This document shows positions 1 to 6,608 of a stretch of DNA of 38,245 bases, in pieces (position 1 is the first letter of the stretch; every line of letters begins with the position of its first letter). The notes below the pieces were generated by a model that ran no database searches, had not been told where the DNA came from, and worked only from the letters and a program-made list of their open reading frames with translations. Both the position numbers and the translations under genes were made by a program. This stretch comes from Serpens sp035306625. Lineage in GTDB: Bacteria; Pseudomonadota; Gammaproteobacteria; Pseudomonadales; Pseudomonadaceae. The stretch lies in NCBI GenBank assembly GCA_035306625.1, contig DATGNS010000259.1, positions 1 to 38,245 on the forward strand. The letters are read 5' to 3'.

Positions 1-832
1 AGCCGTAGCGGCCGGTGATGTAGTCCTCGGTCTGCTTCTGCGCCGGGTTGGTGAACAGGGTGTCGGTGTCGCCGTACTCCACCAGCCTGCCCATGTACAT
101 GAACGCGGTGTAGTCGGACACCCGTGCCGCCTGCTGCATGTTGTGGGTCACGATGACGATGGTGTACTTCGACTTCAGCTCGTAGATCAGCTCCTCCACC
201 TTGAGGGTGGAGATGGGATCCAGGGCCGAGCAGGGCTCGTCGAGCAGCAGCACCTCGGGCGACACGGCGATGGTGCGGGCGATCACCAGGCGCTGCTGCT
301 GGCCGCCCGACAGGCCCAGAGCCGACTCGTGCAGGCGGTCCTTCACCTCGTCCCACAGGGCCGCGCCCTTGAGCGCCCATTCCACCGCTTCGTCCAGGGT
401 ACGCTTCTTGTTGATGCCCTGGATGCGCAGGCCGTACACCACGTTCTCGTAGATGCTCTTGGGGAACGGGTTGGGCTTCTGGAACACCATGCCCACGCGG
501 CGGCGCAGCTCGGCCACGTCCTCGCCCTTGCGGTAGATGTTGTGACCGTCGAGGCGGATCTCGCCCTCGATGCGGCAGCCCTCCACCAGGTCGTTCATGC
601 GGTTGAAGCAGCGCAGCAGGGTGGACTTGCCGCAGCCGGATGGCCCGATGAAGGCGGTGACGCGATTCTTCGGGATGTTCATGGTGACGTTGTGCAGCGC
701 CTGCTTCTGACCGTAGTAGAGGTTCAGGCCGGGCACTTCCAGGGCCACCGGCTCGTCGGCCAGGGACAGGCTCTGCTTGCTGCGCCCCAGGGCGGCCATG
801 TCGATGCCGCGGGTCGTGGATTCGGGTTGCAT
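1..832 (-). CDS. pstB: Phosphate ABC transporter ATP-binding protein PstB (stop codon cut by window edge)
   Basis: PstB is the cytoplasmic ATPase that powers high-affinity phosphate import through PstC/PstA. Translating from the ATG at 832 gives 277 residues ending GRYG, the usual Pseudomonas PstB length and C-terminus; only the stop codon falls outside the window. Visible motifs are the Walker A (GPSGCGKST), the Q-loop (FQKPNPFP), the ABC signature (LSGGQQQR), the Walker B (LLLDEPCSALDP) and the switch histidine (VTHNMQQA). A Shine-Dalgarno sequence, GGAGAA, sits just upstream of the ATG. It is the last pst gene seen here, 57 bp after pstA. phoU would be expected next, beyond the left edge (family knowledge, not seen). 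Confidence 0.96.
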   Translation of the reverse strand, partial: MQPESTTRGIDMAALGRSKQSLSLADEPVALEVPGLNLYYGQKQALHNVTMNIPKNRVTAFIGPSGCGKSTLLRCFNRMNDLVEGCRIEGEIRLDGHNIYRKGEDVAELRRRVGMVFQKPNPFPKSIYENVVYGLRIQGINKKRTLDEAVEWALKGAALWDEVKDRLHESALGLSGGQQQRLVIARTIAVSPEVLLLDEPCSALDPISTLKVEELIYELKSKYTIVIVTHNMQQAARVSDYTAFMYMGRLVEYGDTDTLFTNPAQKQTEDYITGRYG

Positions 833-859
833 ACGCTTCTCCGTTGAAAGCCGGGGGCG

Positions 860-880
860 GCGGGCCCACACCGGGCCCGC
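860..880 (-). other. Hairpin in the pstA-pstB spacer
   Basis: The spacer contains a perfect inverted repeat: GCGGGCCC, a 5-nt loop, then GGGCCCGC. There is no T-run after it, so it looks like an mRNA stability or processing hairpin rather than a full intrinsic terminator. Its role is inferred. Confidence 0.55.
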
Positions 881-889
881 GCGCCGAAA

Positions 890-2560
890 TCAGTTGTCCA
901 GCGCCTTGTACTTCTCGCGCAGGTGGTTGCGGATATACACCGCGCTCATGTTCAGGGTCGCAATCACCAGCACCAGCAGCAGCGCGGTGGCGTACACCAG
1001 CGGACGCGCCGCCTCCACGTTGGGGCTCTGGAAGCCCACGTCATAGATGTGGAAGCCCAGGTGCATGATCTTCTGGTCCAGGTGCAGGTAGGGGTAGTTG
1101 CCGTCCAGCGGCAGGGCCGGCGCCAGCTTGACCACGCCCACCAGCATCAGCGGCGCCACTTCGCCGGCGGCGCGGGCCACGGCGAGGATCAGGCCGGTCA
1201 TCATGGCCGGGCTGGCCATGGGCAGGACGATCTTCCACAGGGTCTCGGCCTTGGTGGCGCCCAGGGCCAGCGAGCCCTCGCGCACCGCGCGGGGAATGCG
1301 CGCCAGGCCTTCCTCGGTGGCCACGATCACCACCGGCAGGGTCAGCACCGCCAGGGTCAGCGAGGCCCACAGCAGGCCGGGGGTGCCGAAGGTGGGCGCC
1401 GGCGCGGCTTCCGGGAAGAACAGGCGATCCAGGGAACCGCCCAGCACATAGACGAAGAAGCCCAGGCCGAACACGCCGTAGACGATCGAGGGCACGCCGG
1501 CCAGGTTGTTCACCGCGATGCGGATCACCCGGGTCAGCCAGCCCTGGCGGGCGTACTCGCGCAGGTACACCGCGGCCAGCACGCCGAACGGGGTGACGAT
1601 CACCGCCATGATCAGGGTCATCAGCACGGTGCCGAAGATGGCCGGGAACACGCCGCCCTCGGTGTTGGCCTCGCGGGGCTCGTCGCTGACGAATTCCCAC
1701 AGCTTGGCGAAATAGTGGCCGGTCTTGTCCAGGGCGCTCATGGCGTTGGGCTGGAAGGCGCGCACCACCTTGCCCAGGCTGATGTCCTGCTCCTGGCCGT
1801 CGACGGTGCGCATGCGCACGCTGTCGCGGTTGAAGGCCTGGTACAGCTCGCCCAGACGAGCTTCCAGGCGCTGGTATTCGGCGTCCCAGCGTGCCTTCTC
1901 GGCGGCCAGCTCGGCCTGGGCGGCGGCGTCCAGGCGGCCCTCCAGCTCCAGCTTGCGGGTCTGCAGACGCAGGCGCTCCAGGCCGTGGTTGATGCGGCCG
2001 ATCCGGTGCTTCTCGACGTCCTGAATCTCGGCGTGCAGGGCATCGACCCGCTGCAGGCGGCGCTGCAGCTCGGCCCAGGCGGCGTCGCCCTCGGCCACCA
2101 GACGGCCCTCTTCCTTCACGTTGACCAGGAAGCCGTAGTAGTTGCCCCACTCGCGGCGCTCGAGCACCACCAGCTCCCGCGGGGTGCGCTCGTTGCTCAG
2201 CCACTCGCCCACCACCCAGCGGAAGTCGGCGCCATACACCTCGCGGTTGCCCACCTTGAGCAGTTCGCGGGTCATGAACTCGCCGCCCTCGGCGGCCACC
2301 GGCAGGCCGCTGGCCGCCAGGCGAGCGCGCGGCACCTCCTCGCGTTCGACGATCTCGCCGGCGACGGCCCGCGGCGCCTCGCCGGGGATGCGGTAGTCGG
2401 CGACCACCACGTCGGCCGGCCAGAAGTGTGCCAGGCCGCGGGTGGCGATCACCGCCAGCAGGCCCAGGGTCATGATCACCGCGATGGTCACCGCGCCGGC
2501 GTTCATCCACACCCAGGGGGTGCCGCTCTTGAACCAGGTCTTCAGATTCTGCTGTTGCAT
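890..2560 (-). CDS. pstA: Phosphate ABC transporter permease PstA, long form
   Basis: PstA is one of the two inner-membrane permease subunits of the Pst phosphate importer. The protein is about 556 residues, nearly twice the Escherichia coli PstA. An N-terminal membrane segment (about 18-43) is followed by a roughly 230-residue soluble region (DUF3333-like). That region contains a charged, leucine-rich segment predicted to be coiled coil (about 145-230). The conserved permease domain starts near residue 285, with the EAA-type loop (EGSLALGATKAETLWKIVLP). The start at 2560 (MQQQNLKTW) is preferred to an in-frame ATG at 2587. The upstream one would overlap pstC, while the chosen one has an AAGGGGGG ribosome site and lies 13 bp after the pstC stop. 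The long form is usual for Pseudomonas, and the function of the extra domain is not known to me. Confidence 0.93.
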   Translation of the reverse strand: MQQQNLKTWFKSGTPWVWMNAGAVTIAVIMTLGLLAVIATRGLAHFWPADVVVADYRIPGEAPRAVAGEIVEREEVPRARLAASGLPVAAEGGEFMTRELLKVGNREVYGADFRWVVGEWLSNERTPRELVVLERREWGNYYGFLVNVKEEGRLVAEGDAAWAELQRRLQRVDALHAEIQDVEKHRIGRINHGLERLRLQTRKLELEGRLDAAAQAELAAEKARWDAEYQRLEARLGELYQAFNRDSVRMRTVDGQEQDISLGKVVRAFQPNAMSALDKTGHYFAKLWEFVSDEPREANTEGGVFPAIFGTVLMTLIMAVIVTPFGVLAAVYLREYARQGWLTRVIRIAVNNLAGVPSIVYGVFGLGFFVYVLGGSLDRLFFPEAAPAPTFGTPGLLWASLTLAVLTLPVVIVATEEGLARIPRAVREGSLALGATKAETLWKIVLPMASPAMMTGLILAVARAAGEVAPLMLVGVVKLAPALPLDGNYPYLHLDQKIMHLGFHIYDVGFQSPNVEAARPLVYATALLLVLVIATLNMSAVYIRNHLREKYKALDN

Positions 2561-2573
2561 GGTTTCGCCCCCC

Positions 2574-4853
2574 TTACAGCGACGCATACTTGCCGCGCAG
2601 GCGCTGGCGGATCAGTTCGGCGAGAGTGTTCATCACGAAGGTGAACAGCAGCAGCACCATGGCGGCGAGGAACAGCACGCGGTAGTGGGTGCTGCCCACC
2701 TCGGACTCCGGCATTTCCACCGCCACGTTGGCGGCCAGGGTGCGCAGGCCCTCGAAGATGTTCATTTCCATGATCGGCGTGTTGCCGGTGGCCATCAGCA
2801 CGATCATGGTCTCGCCCACGGCGCGGCCCATGCCGATCATCAGCGCCGAGAAGATGCCCGGGCTGGCGGTGAGGATCACCACGCGGGTCAGCGTCTGCCA
2901 GGGCGTGGCGCCCAGGGCCAGGGAGCCGTAGGTGAGGCTCCTGGGCACGCTGAAGATGGCGTCTTCGGCGATGGAGTAGATGTTGGGGATGACCGCGAAG
3001 CCCATGGCCAGGCCGACCACCAGGGCGTTGCGCTGGTCGAACGGGATGCCCAGCTCGTTGCTCAGCCACAGGCGCATGTCGCCGCCGAACAGCCAGTTCT
3101 CCAGGTGGCCGCTGACGCCCAGGGAGAAGGCGCCGACGCCGATCACCACCGGCACCAGCAGCGCCGCCTCCCAGCCGTCCGGCACCCGCAGGCGGATGCG
3201 CTCGGGCAGACGGCTCCACAGGAACGCGGCGCCGATGATGCCCACCGGCATGAGCAGCAGCAGGCTGAAGATGCCCGGCAGGTGGCTTTCCAGATAGGGC
3301 GCCAGGAACAGGCCGGCAAAGAAGCCGAGGATCACCGTGGGCAGCGCCTCCATCAGCTCGATCACCGGCTTGACCTTGCGGCGCAGGGTCGGCGCCATGA
3401 AGTAGGCGGTATAGATGGCCGCGCAGATGGCCAGCGGCGCGGCCAGCAGCATGGCGTAGAAGGCCGCCTTGAGGGTGCCGAAGGCCAGCGGCGCCAGGCT
3501 CAGCTTGGGTTCGAAGTCGGTGTTGGCCGAGGTGGACTGCCAGACGTGCTTCGGCTCGTCATAACTCTCGTACCAGACCTTGCCCCACAGGGCGCTCCAG
3601 GAGATTTCCGGGTGCGGATTGTCCACCGCCAGGCGACGCAGTTGACCGTCACGCTCCAGCAGCAGCTGGTCGGCGCGCGGCGACAGGGCGCCGACGGACG
3701 CACCGCCGCTCACCTGCTCCACCCGCAGGGTGCGGTGCGCGGTGCTGTGGAAGATGCCCACGCGGCCGGCCTCGTCCAGGGCCAGGAAACCCTTGCGGCG
3801 CTCCTCCGGCAGGATCTGCGCGATGGCCGCGTCGCCCAGGCGGAAGTTGCGCACGTTGGTCAGCGCGTGGCCGCCGTCCGCCTCACGCACCATGAACCAC
3901 TGGCCGATGCCGCCGCTGGAGTCGCCCACCAGCAGGGAGATCCCGCCCAGCAGCGGCGTGACGCTGGTCACCCGGGCCTGGCCGGACAGCAGCTTGTAGC
4001 GGCCGTTGAGCTGCTGGCCGCGCAGATCGAACACCTGCACCGCGCGCTCGCTGAAGGCGTACAGCCAGCGATGGCGCGGCTCCAGGGCCAGCGCCACCAC
4101 CGGCTCGTTCAGCGCCGGCAGGCTGAAGCGCCGCTCGCTCAGGCTCACCTCGCCGGTGAACAGGTTTTCCTCGCGCTCCAGCTGCAGCGCGTGCAGCTCG
4201 CCGCCGGCCACGCCGGCCAGCAGCAGGCTGCCGCCGTTGACGCTGACCGACAGCCGGTCCAGCGCGCGGCCCTGGGTGTCCAGCGGCAGCGGCTCGCTGC
4301 CGAAGGGGAAGCCGAGGACCGGGGTGATGGTCTTCACCCCGGCGGGGTAGCTGAGCGTGTAGTCGTGCTGGGCAACCAGCACCGTGCCATCGTCCAGGCC
4401 AAGCGCGAAGCGGCGGCTGCCGGGGGTGTCCTCGCCGAGGGCGGTGATGCGCCGCCCCTCGGGCAGCGGTAGCGCCTGCTCGCTCAGCAGGCCGCCGTCG
4501 TTCAGGTCGATGAACTGCACCTGGCCGGAGGCGTCCAGGCGCATGGCGATCCGGTTCTGTTCCTCCATGGCCAGCAGCAGGGCCGGCTGGCGTTCGGCCA
4601 GCCAGGCGGGCTGCCGTTCCTCGGCCTGCCCCAGCTCGGCGCCCTGGAAGATGGGCAGCACCACGTGGGCGAGATAGAAGAAGATCAGGGTGATGGCGCC
4701 CAGCACCGCCAGGCCGCCGATGGAAACGTACCAGCGGGCCAGACGGTCCTTGAGGGCGCGCATGCGCCGTTTGCGCTTGAGGGCCGGCGTATCGAAATCC
4801 AGCCCCGGCGCCCGGGAAGAAGCGCTCATGTCGTGTTCAGCCATATCGTTCAT
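2574..4853 (-). CDS. pstC: Phosphate ABC transporter permease PstC, long form
   Basis: PstC is the second permease subunit of the Pst importer. The protein is about 759 residues from the chosen start (MNDMAEHDMS). It has one N-terminal membrane segment (about 43-66) and then a roughly 380-residue extracytoplasmic region. That region has repeating short beta-strand-like segments (such as LLVGDSSGGIGQW and FLALDEAGRVGIF), suggesting a beta-propeller-like fold. The canonical permease domain begins near residue 455 and carries the EAA loop (YGSLALGATPWQTLTRVV). Several in-frame ATGs (4862, 4853, 4844, 4829) compete and none has a strong Shine-Dalgarno, so the exact start is uncertain. The gene has its own Pho box 55 bp upstream and is followed closely by pstA. 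E. coli PstC is only about 320 residues. Confidence 0.92.
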   Translation of the reverse strand: MNDMAEHDMSASSRAPGLDFDTPALKRKRRMRALKDRLARWYVSIGGLAVLGAITLIFFYLAHVVLPIFQGAELGQAEERQPAWLAERQPALLLAMEEQNRIAMRLDASGQVQFIDLNDGGLLSEQALPLPEGRRITALGEDTPGSRRFALGLDDGTVLVAQHDYTLSYPAGVKTITPVLGFPFGSEPLPLDTQGRALDRLSVSVNGGSLLLAGVAGGELHALQLEREENLFTGEVSLSERRFSLPALNEPVVALALEPRHRWLYAFSERAVQVFDLRGQQLNGRYKLLSGQARVTSVTPLLGGISLLVGDSSGGIGQWFMVREADGGHALTNVRNFRLGDAAIAQILPEERRKGFLALDEAGRVGIFHSTAHRTLRVEQVSGGASVGALSPRADQLLLERDGQLRRLAVDNPHPEISWSALWGKVWYESYDEPKHVWQSTSANTDFEPKLSLAPLAFGTLKAAFYAMLLAAPLAICAAIYTAYFMAPTLRRKVKPVIELMEALPTVILGFFAGLFLAPYLESHLPGIFSLLLLMPVGIIGAAFLWSRLPERIRLRVPDGWEAALLVPVVIGVGAFSLGVSGHLENWLFGGDMRLWLSNELGIPFDQRNALVVGLAMGFAVIPNIYSIAEDAIFSVPRSLTYGSLALGATPWQTLTRVVILTASPGIFSALMIGMGRAVGETMIVLMATGNTPIMEMNIFEGLRTLAANVAVEMPESEVGSTHYRVLFLAAMVLLLFTFVMNTLAELIRQRLRGKYASL

Positions 4854-4890
4854 GAAATACATCCGGGGCCGGCTCGGAGAGGCCCGAGCG

Positions 4891-4925
4891 CACTTTAGAA
4901 CCGCTGTGTGACAGAAACATGACAA
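4891..4925 (-). promoter_or_regulatory. Pho box and -10 in front of pstC
   Basis: On the minus strand the sequence TTGTCATGTTTCTGTCAC (4908-4925) matches the PhoB-box pattern of two 7-bp half-sites (CTGTCAT-like) separated by 4 bp. About ten bases downstream is TAAAGT, a plausible -10, as in PhoB-activated promoters where the Pho box replaces the -35. This would give pstCAB a phosphate-starvation promoter separate from pstS. Confidence 0.8.
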
Positions 4926-4942
4926 GCCGGTGACGGCTTGTC
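4921..4942 (-). terminator. Hairpin B in the pstS-pstC spacer, overlapping the Pho box
   Basis: The segment is a perfect 9-bp inverted repeat, GACAAGCCG/CGGCTTGTC, with a 4-nt loop. On the minus strand it is followed by ATGTTTCTG, a weak T-rich tail. One arm is shared with the promoter-distal PhoB half-site of the pstC Pho box. It could attenuate read-through from pstS. The role is inferred. Confidence 0.55.
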
Positions 4943-4951
4943 CCAAACGCA

Positions 4952-4977
4952 ACAACCCGCGCCGGAGCGCGGGTTGT
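4952..4977 (-). terminator. Hairpin A downstream of pstS
   Basis: A perfect 11-bp stem, ACAACCCGCGC/GCGCGGGTTGT with a 4-nt loop, begins 18 bp after the pstS stop. The minus-strand tail is TGCGTTT, only moderately T-rich. It is likely a partial terminator or 3'-end stabiliser allowing more PstS than PstCAB to be made. Confidence 0.65.
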
Positions 4978-4995
4978 CGTTACTGCGGGCGGGCC

Positions 4996-5964
4996 TCAGA
5001 GACCCAGTTCCTTCAGGGCCTTGTCGACCACCTTCTTGGGCAGCGGGATGTAGCCGTCCTTGACCACCACGTCCTGACCCTGCCTGGACAGCACCAGCTT
5101 GAGGAACTCGGCCTCCAGGGGCTGCAGCGGCTTGTTCGGATCCTTGTTCACGTACACATAGAAGAAGCGTGCCAGGGGGAACTTGCCGGTCAGGGCGTTG
5201 GCTTCCGAGGCCTCGAAGGCTTCGCCGCCCTTCTTGGACAGCGGCACGGCGCGCACGCTGGAGGTGCGGTAGCCGATGCCGGAGTAGCCGATGGCGTTCA
5301 GGGTGCTGGAGATGGACTGCACCACCGAGGCCGAGCCCGGCTGCTCGTTGACGTTCGGCTTGAAGTCACCCTTGCACAGCGCGGTTTCCTTGAAGTAGCC
5401 GTAGGTGCCGGACACCGAGTTGCGGCCGAACAGCTGGATCGGCTTGCTGGCCCACTCGCCGGTCAGGCCCAGCTGACCCCAGGTGCGGATGTCCTGGTCG
5501 GCGCCGCACAGGCGGGTGCTGGAGAAGATGGCGTCGACCTGCTCGATGTCCAGGCTCTTGATGGGGTTGTCCTTGTGCACGAACACCGCCAGGGCGTCGA
5601 TGGCCACCGGAATCTCCACCGGCTTGTAGCCGTACTTCTGCTCGAAGGCCTGCTTCTCGCTGTCCTTCATCGGCCGGCTCATGGGGCCGATGTTGGCGGT
5701 GCCTTCGGTCAGTGCCGGCGGCGCGGTGGAGGAGCCGGCGGCCTGGATCTGGATGTTCACGTTCGGGTAGTGGCGCTTGAACTCTTCGGCCCACAGGGTC
5801 ATCAGGTTGGCCAGCGAGTCGGAACCCACGCTGGACAGGTTGCCGGAAACCCCGGAGGTCTTGCTGTAGTTCGGCAGCGCCGGGTCGACGGCCGCCAGCG
5901 CGCCGGTGGAGGCCACGCTTACCGCGGCCAGGCCCATGGCCGCCATCAAACGCTTCACGTTCAT
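4996..5964 (-). CDS. pstS: Phosphate-binding periplasmic protein PstS
   Basis: PstS binds inorganic phosphate in the periplasm and delivers it to PstCAB. The protein has 322 residues and an evident Sec signal peptide (MNVKRLMAAMGLAAVSVAST, cleavage near ALA-AVD). Phosphate-ligand segments visible are GSDSLANLM near the N-terminus, AGSSTAPPAL, and GRNSVSGTY. Length and sequence fit the Pseudomonas PstS family (about 323 residues). The start at 5964 has an AGGAG ribosome site; an upstream in-frame ATG at 6024 lies inside the Pho-box array and is rejected. It is the first gene of the pst operon, preceded by a double Pho box and followed by hairpins before pstC. Confidence 0.96.
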   Translation of the reverse strand: MNVKRLMAAMGLAAVSVASTGALAAVDPALPNYSKTSGVSGNLSSVGSDSLANLMTLWAEEFKRHYPNVNIQIQAAGSSTAPPALTEGTANIGPMSRPMKDSEKQAFEQKYGYKPVEIPVAIDALAVFVHKDNPIKSLDIEQVDAIFSSTRLCGADQDIRTWGQLGLTGEWASKPIQLFGRNSVSGTYGYFKETALCKGDFKPNVNEQPGSASVVQSISSTLNAIGYSGIGYRTSSVRAVPLSKKGGEAFEASEANALTGKFPLARFFYVYVNKDPNKPLQPLEAEFLKLVLSRQGQDVVVKDGYIPLPKKVVDKALKELGL

Positions 5965-6006
5965 TCCTTGCTCCTGGAACTGAGGGTGTGATTTGCAACG
6001 GTGGCC

Positions 6007-6062
6007 AGTATCCGCAGGCCCCATGACAACTCTATGAAGCGCATGTGACAGTTCGATGACCG
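6007..6062 (-). promoter_or_regulatory. Tandem Pho boxes and -10 of pstS
   Basis: On the minus strand four 7-bp half-sites follow each other at exact 11-bp spacing: CGGTCAT, CTGTCAC, GCTTCAT and TTGTCAT, with 4-bp spacers (6023-6062). Ten bases after the last is GATACT (6007-6012), a good -10. Two adjacent Pho boxes allow two PhoB dimers to bind, as expected for a strongly phosphate-regulated promoter. Confidence 0.85.
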
Positions 6063-6097
6063 TGGCGCAATGCGCTGTTTCTTGCCCGGGCCACCGC

Positions 6098-6103
6098 TAT
6101 ACT
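6098..6103 (+). promoter_or_regulatory. Likely -10 of the thioesterase gene
   Basis: TATACT lies 36 bp upstream of the thioesterase start. No convincing -35 is present (best TGTTTC at 16 bp). The pstS Pho boxes lie just upstream on the opposite strand, so PhoB binding could also affect this promoter (inference). Confidence 0.45.
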
Positions 6104-6127
6104 GGCGGCCCTTCCGCGCCTCCGACC

Positions 6128-6136
6128 AAGAACAAC
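6128..6136 (+). promoter_or_regulatory. A-rich AAN repeat at the thioesterase start (Hfq/Crc-type motif)
   Basis: AAGAACAAC, three AAN triplets matching the AANAANAA catabolite-activity motif, lies 3 nt before the ATG at 6140, where a Shine-Dalgarno would normally be. In Pseudomonas this motif near a start codon is bound by Hfq with Crc to block translation on preferred carbon sources. Binding here is inferred from sequence only. Confidence 0.5.
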
Positions 6137-6139
6137 GCC

Positions 6140-6556
6140 ATGCGCAGCGAACCCGAAATGCCCCTCGAAGAACTGGACCCCGTGCCCCAGGGTGACCTGG
6201 CCCTGCAGATCACCGCCCTGCCCCGGGATACCAACGGTTTCGGCGATGTCTACGGCGGCTGGCTGGTGGCGCAGATGGACCTGGCCGGCACGGCGACCGC
6301 CAGCCGTCTGGCCGGCGGCCGCGTGGCCACCGTCTCCATCGACCGCATGGCGTTCATGACCCCGGTGGTGGTGGGCGCCCAGCTGGCCTTCTACACCCAG
6401 ACGCTGCAGGTCGGCCGCAGCTCGATCCGCCTGCTGGTGGAAGTGTGGAGCGACGACCCGCACAGCGGTGAACCGCGCAAGGTGACCGAGGCGGTGTTCG
6501 TGTTCGTGGCCATCGACGGTCAGCGTCGCACCCGCCCCATCACGACCCATCGCTGA
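6140..6556 (+). CDS. yciA: YciA-type hot-dog acyl-CoA thioesterase
   Basis: This is probably a cytoplasmic acyl-CoA thioester hydrolase of the YciA branch of the hot-dog fold. The protein is 138 residues from the ATG at 6140 (MRSEPEMPLEEL). Visible family features are the PQGDLALQ start, the catalytic-region motif DTNGFGDVYGGWL with the key aspartate, then GGRVATVSIDRMAFMTPV and a terminal KVTEAVFVFVAID strand. E. coli YciA shares this layout and length (about 132). There is no clear Shine-Dalgarno; instead an A-rich AAN repeat precedes the start, so an alternative start at 6158 cannot be excluded. It is divergent from pstS and 52 bp upstream of the YccS-type gene. The substrate is unknown. 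Confidence 0.87.
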   Translation: MRSEPEMPLEELDPVPQGDLALQITALPRDTNGFGDVYGGWLVAQMDLAGTATASRLAGGRVATVSIDRMAFMTPVVVGAQLAFYTQTLQVGRSSIRLLVEVWSDDPHSGEPRKVTEAVFVFVAIDGQRRTRPITTHR

Positions 6557-6608
6557 CCGCATCGGATTCCGCTACTCTGGCCGGGTTTCGGCTGCAGTGG
6601 AAGCTCCG

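Noticed and set aside
923..4472. Long plus-strand open frames opposite pstA and pstC
   Set aside because: They are antisense shadows of GC-rich genes, with composition rich in H, Q, R and A and no recognisable domains.
5962..6024. Longer PstS start at 6024
   Set aside because: It lies in the Pho-box array and would destroy the signal peptide; 5964 has a good ribosome site.
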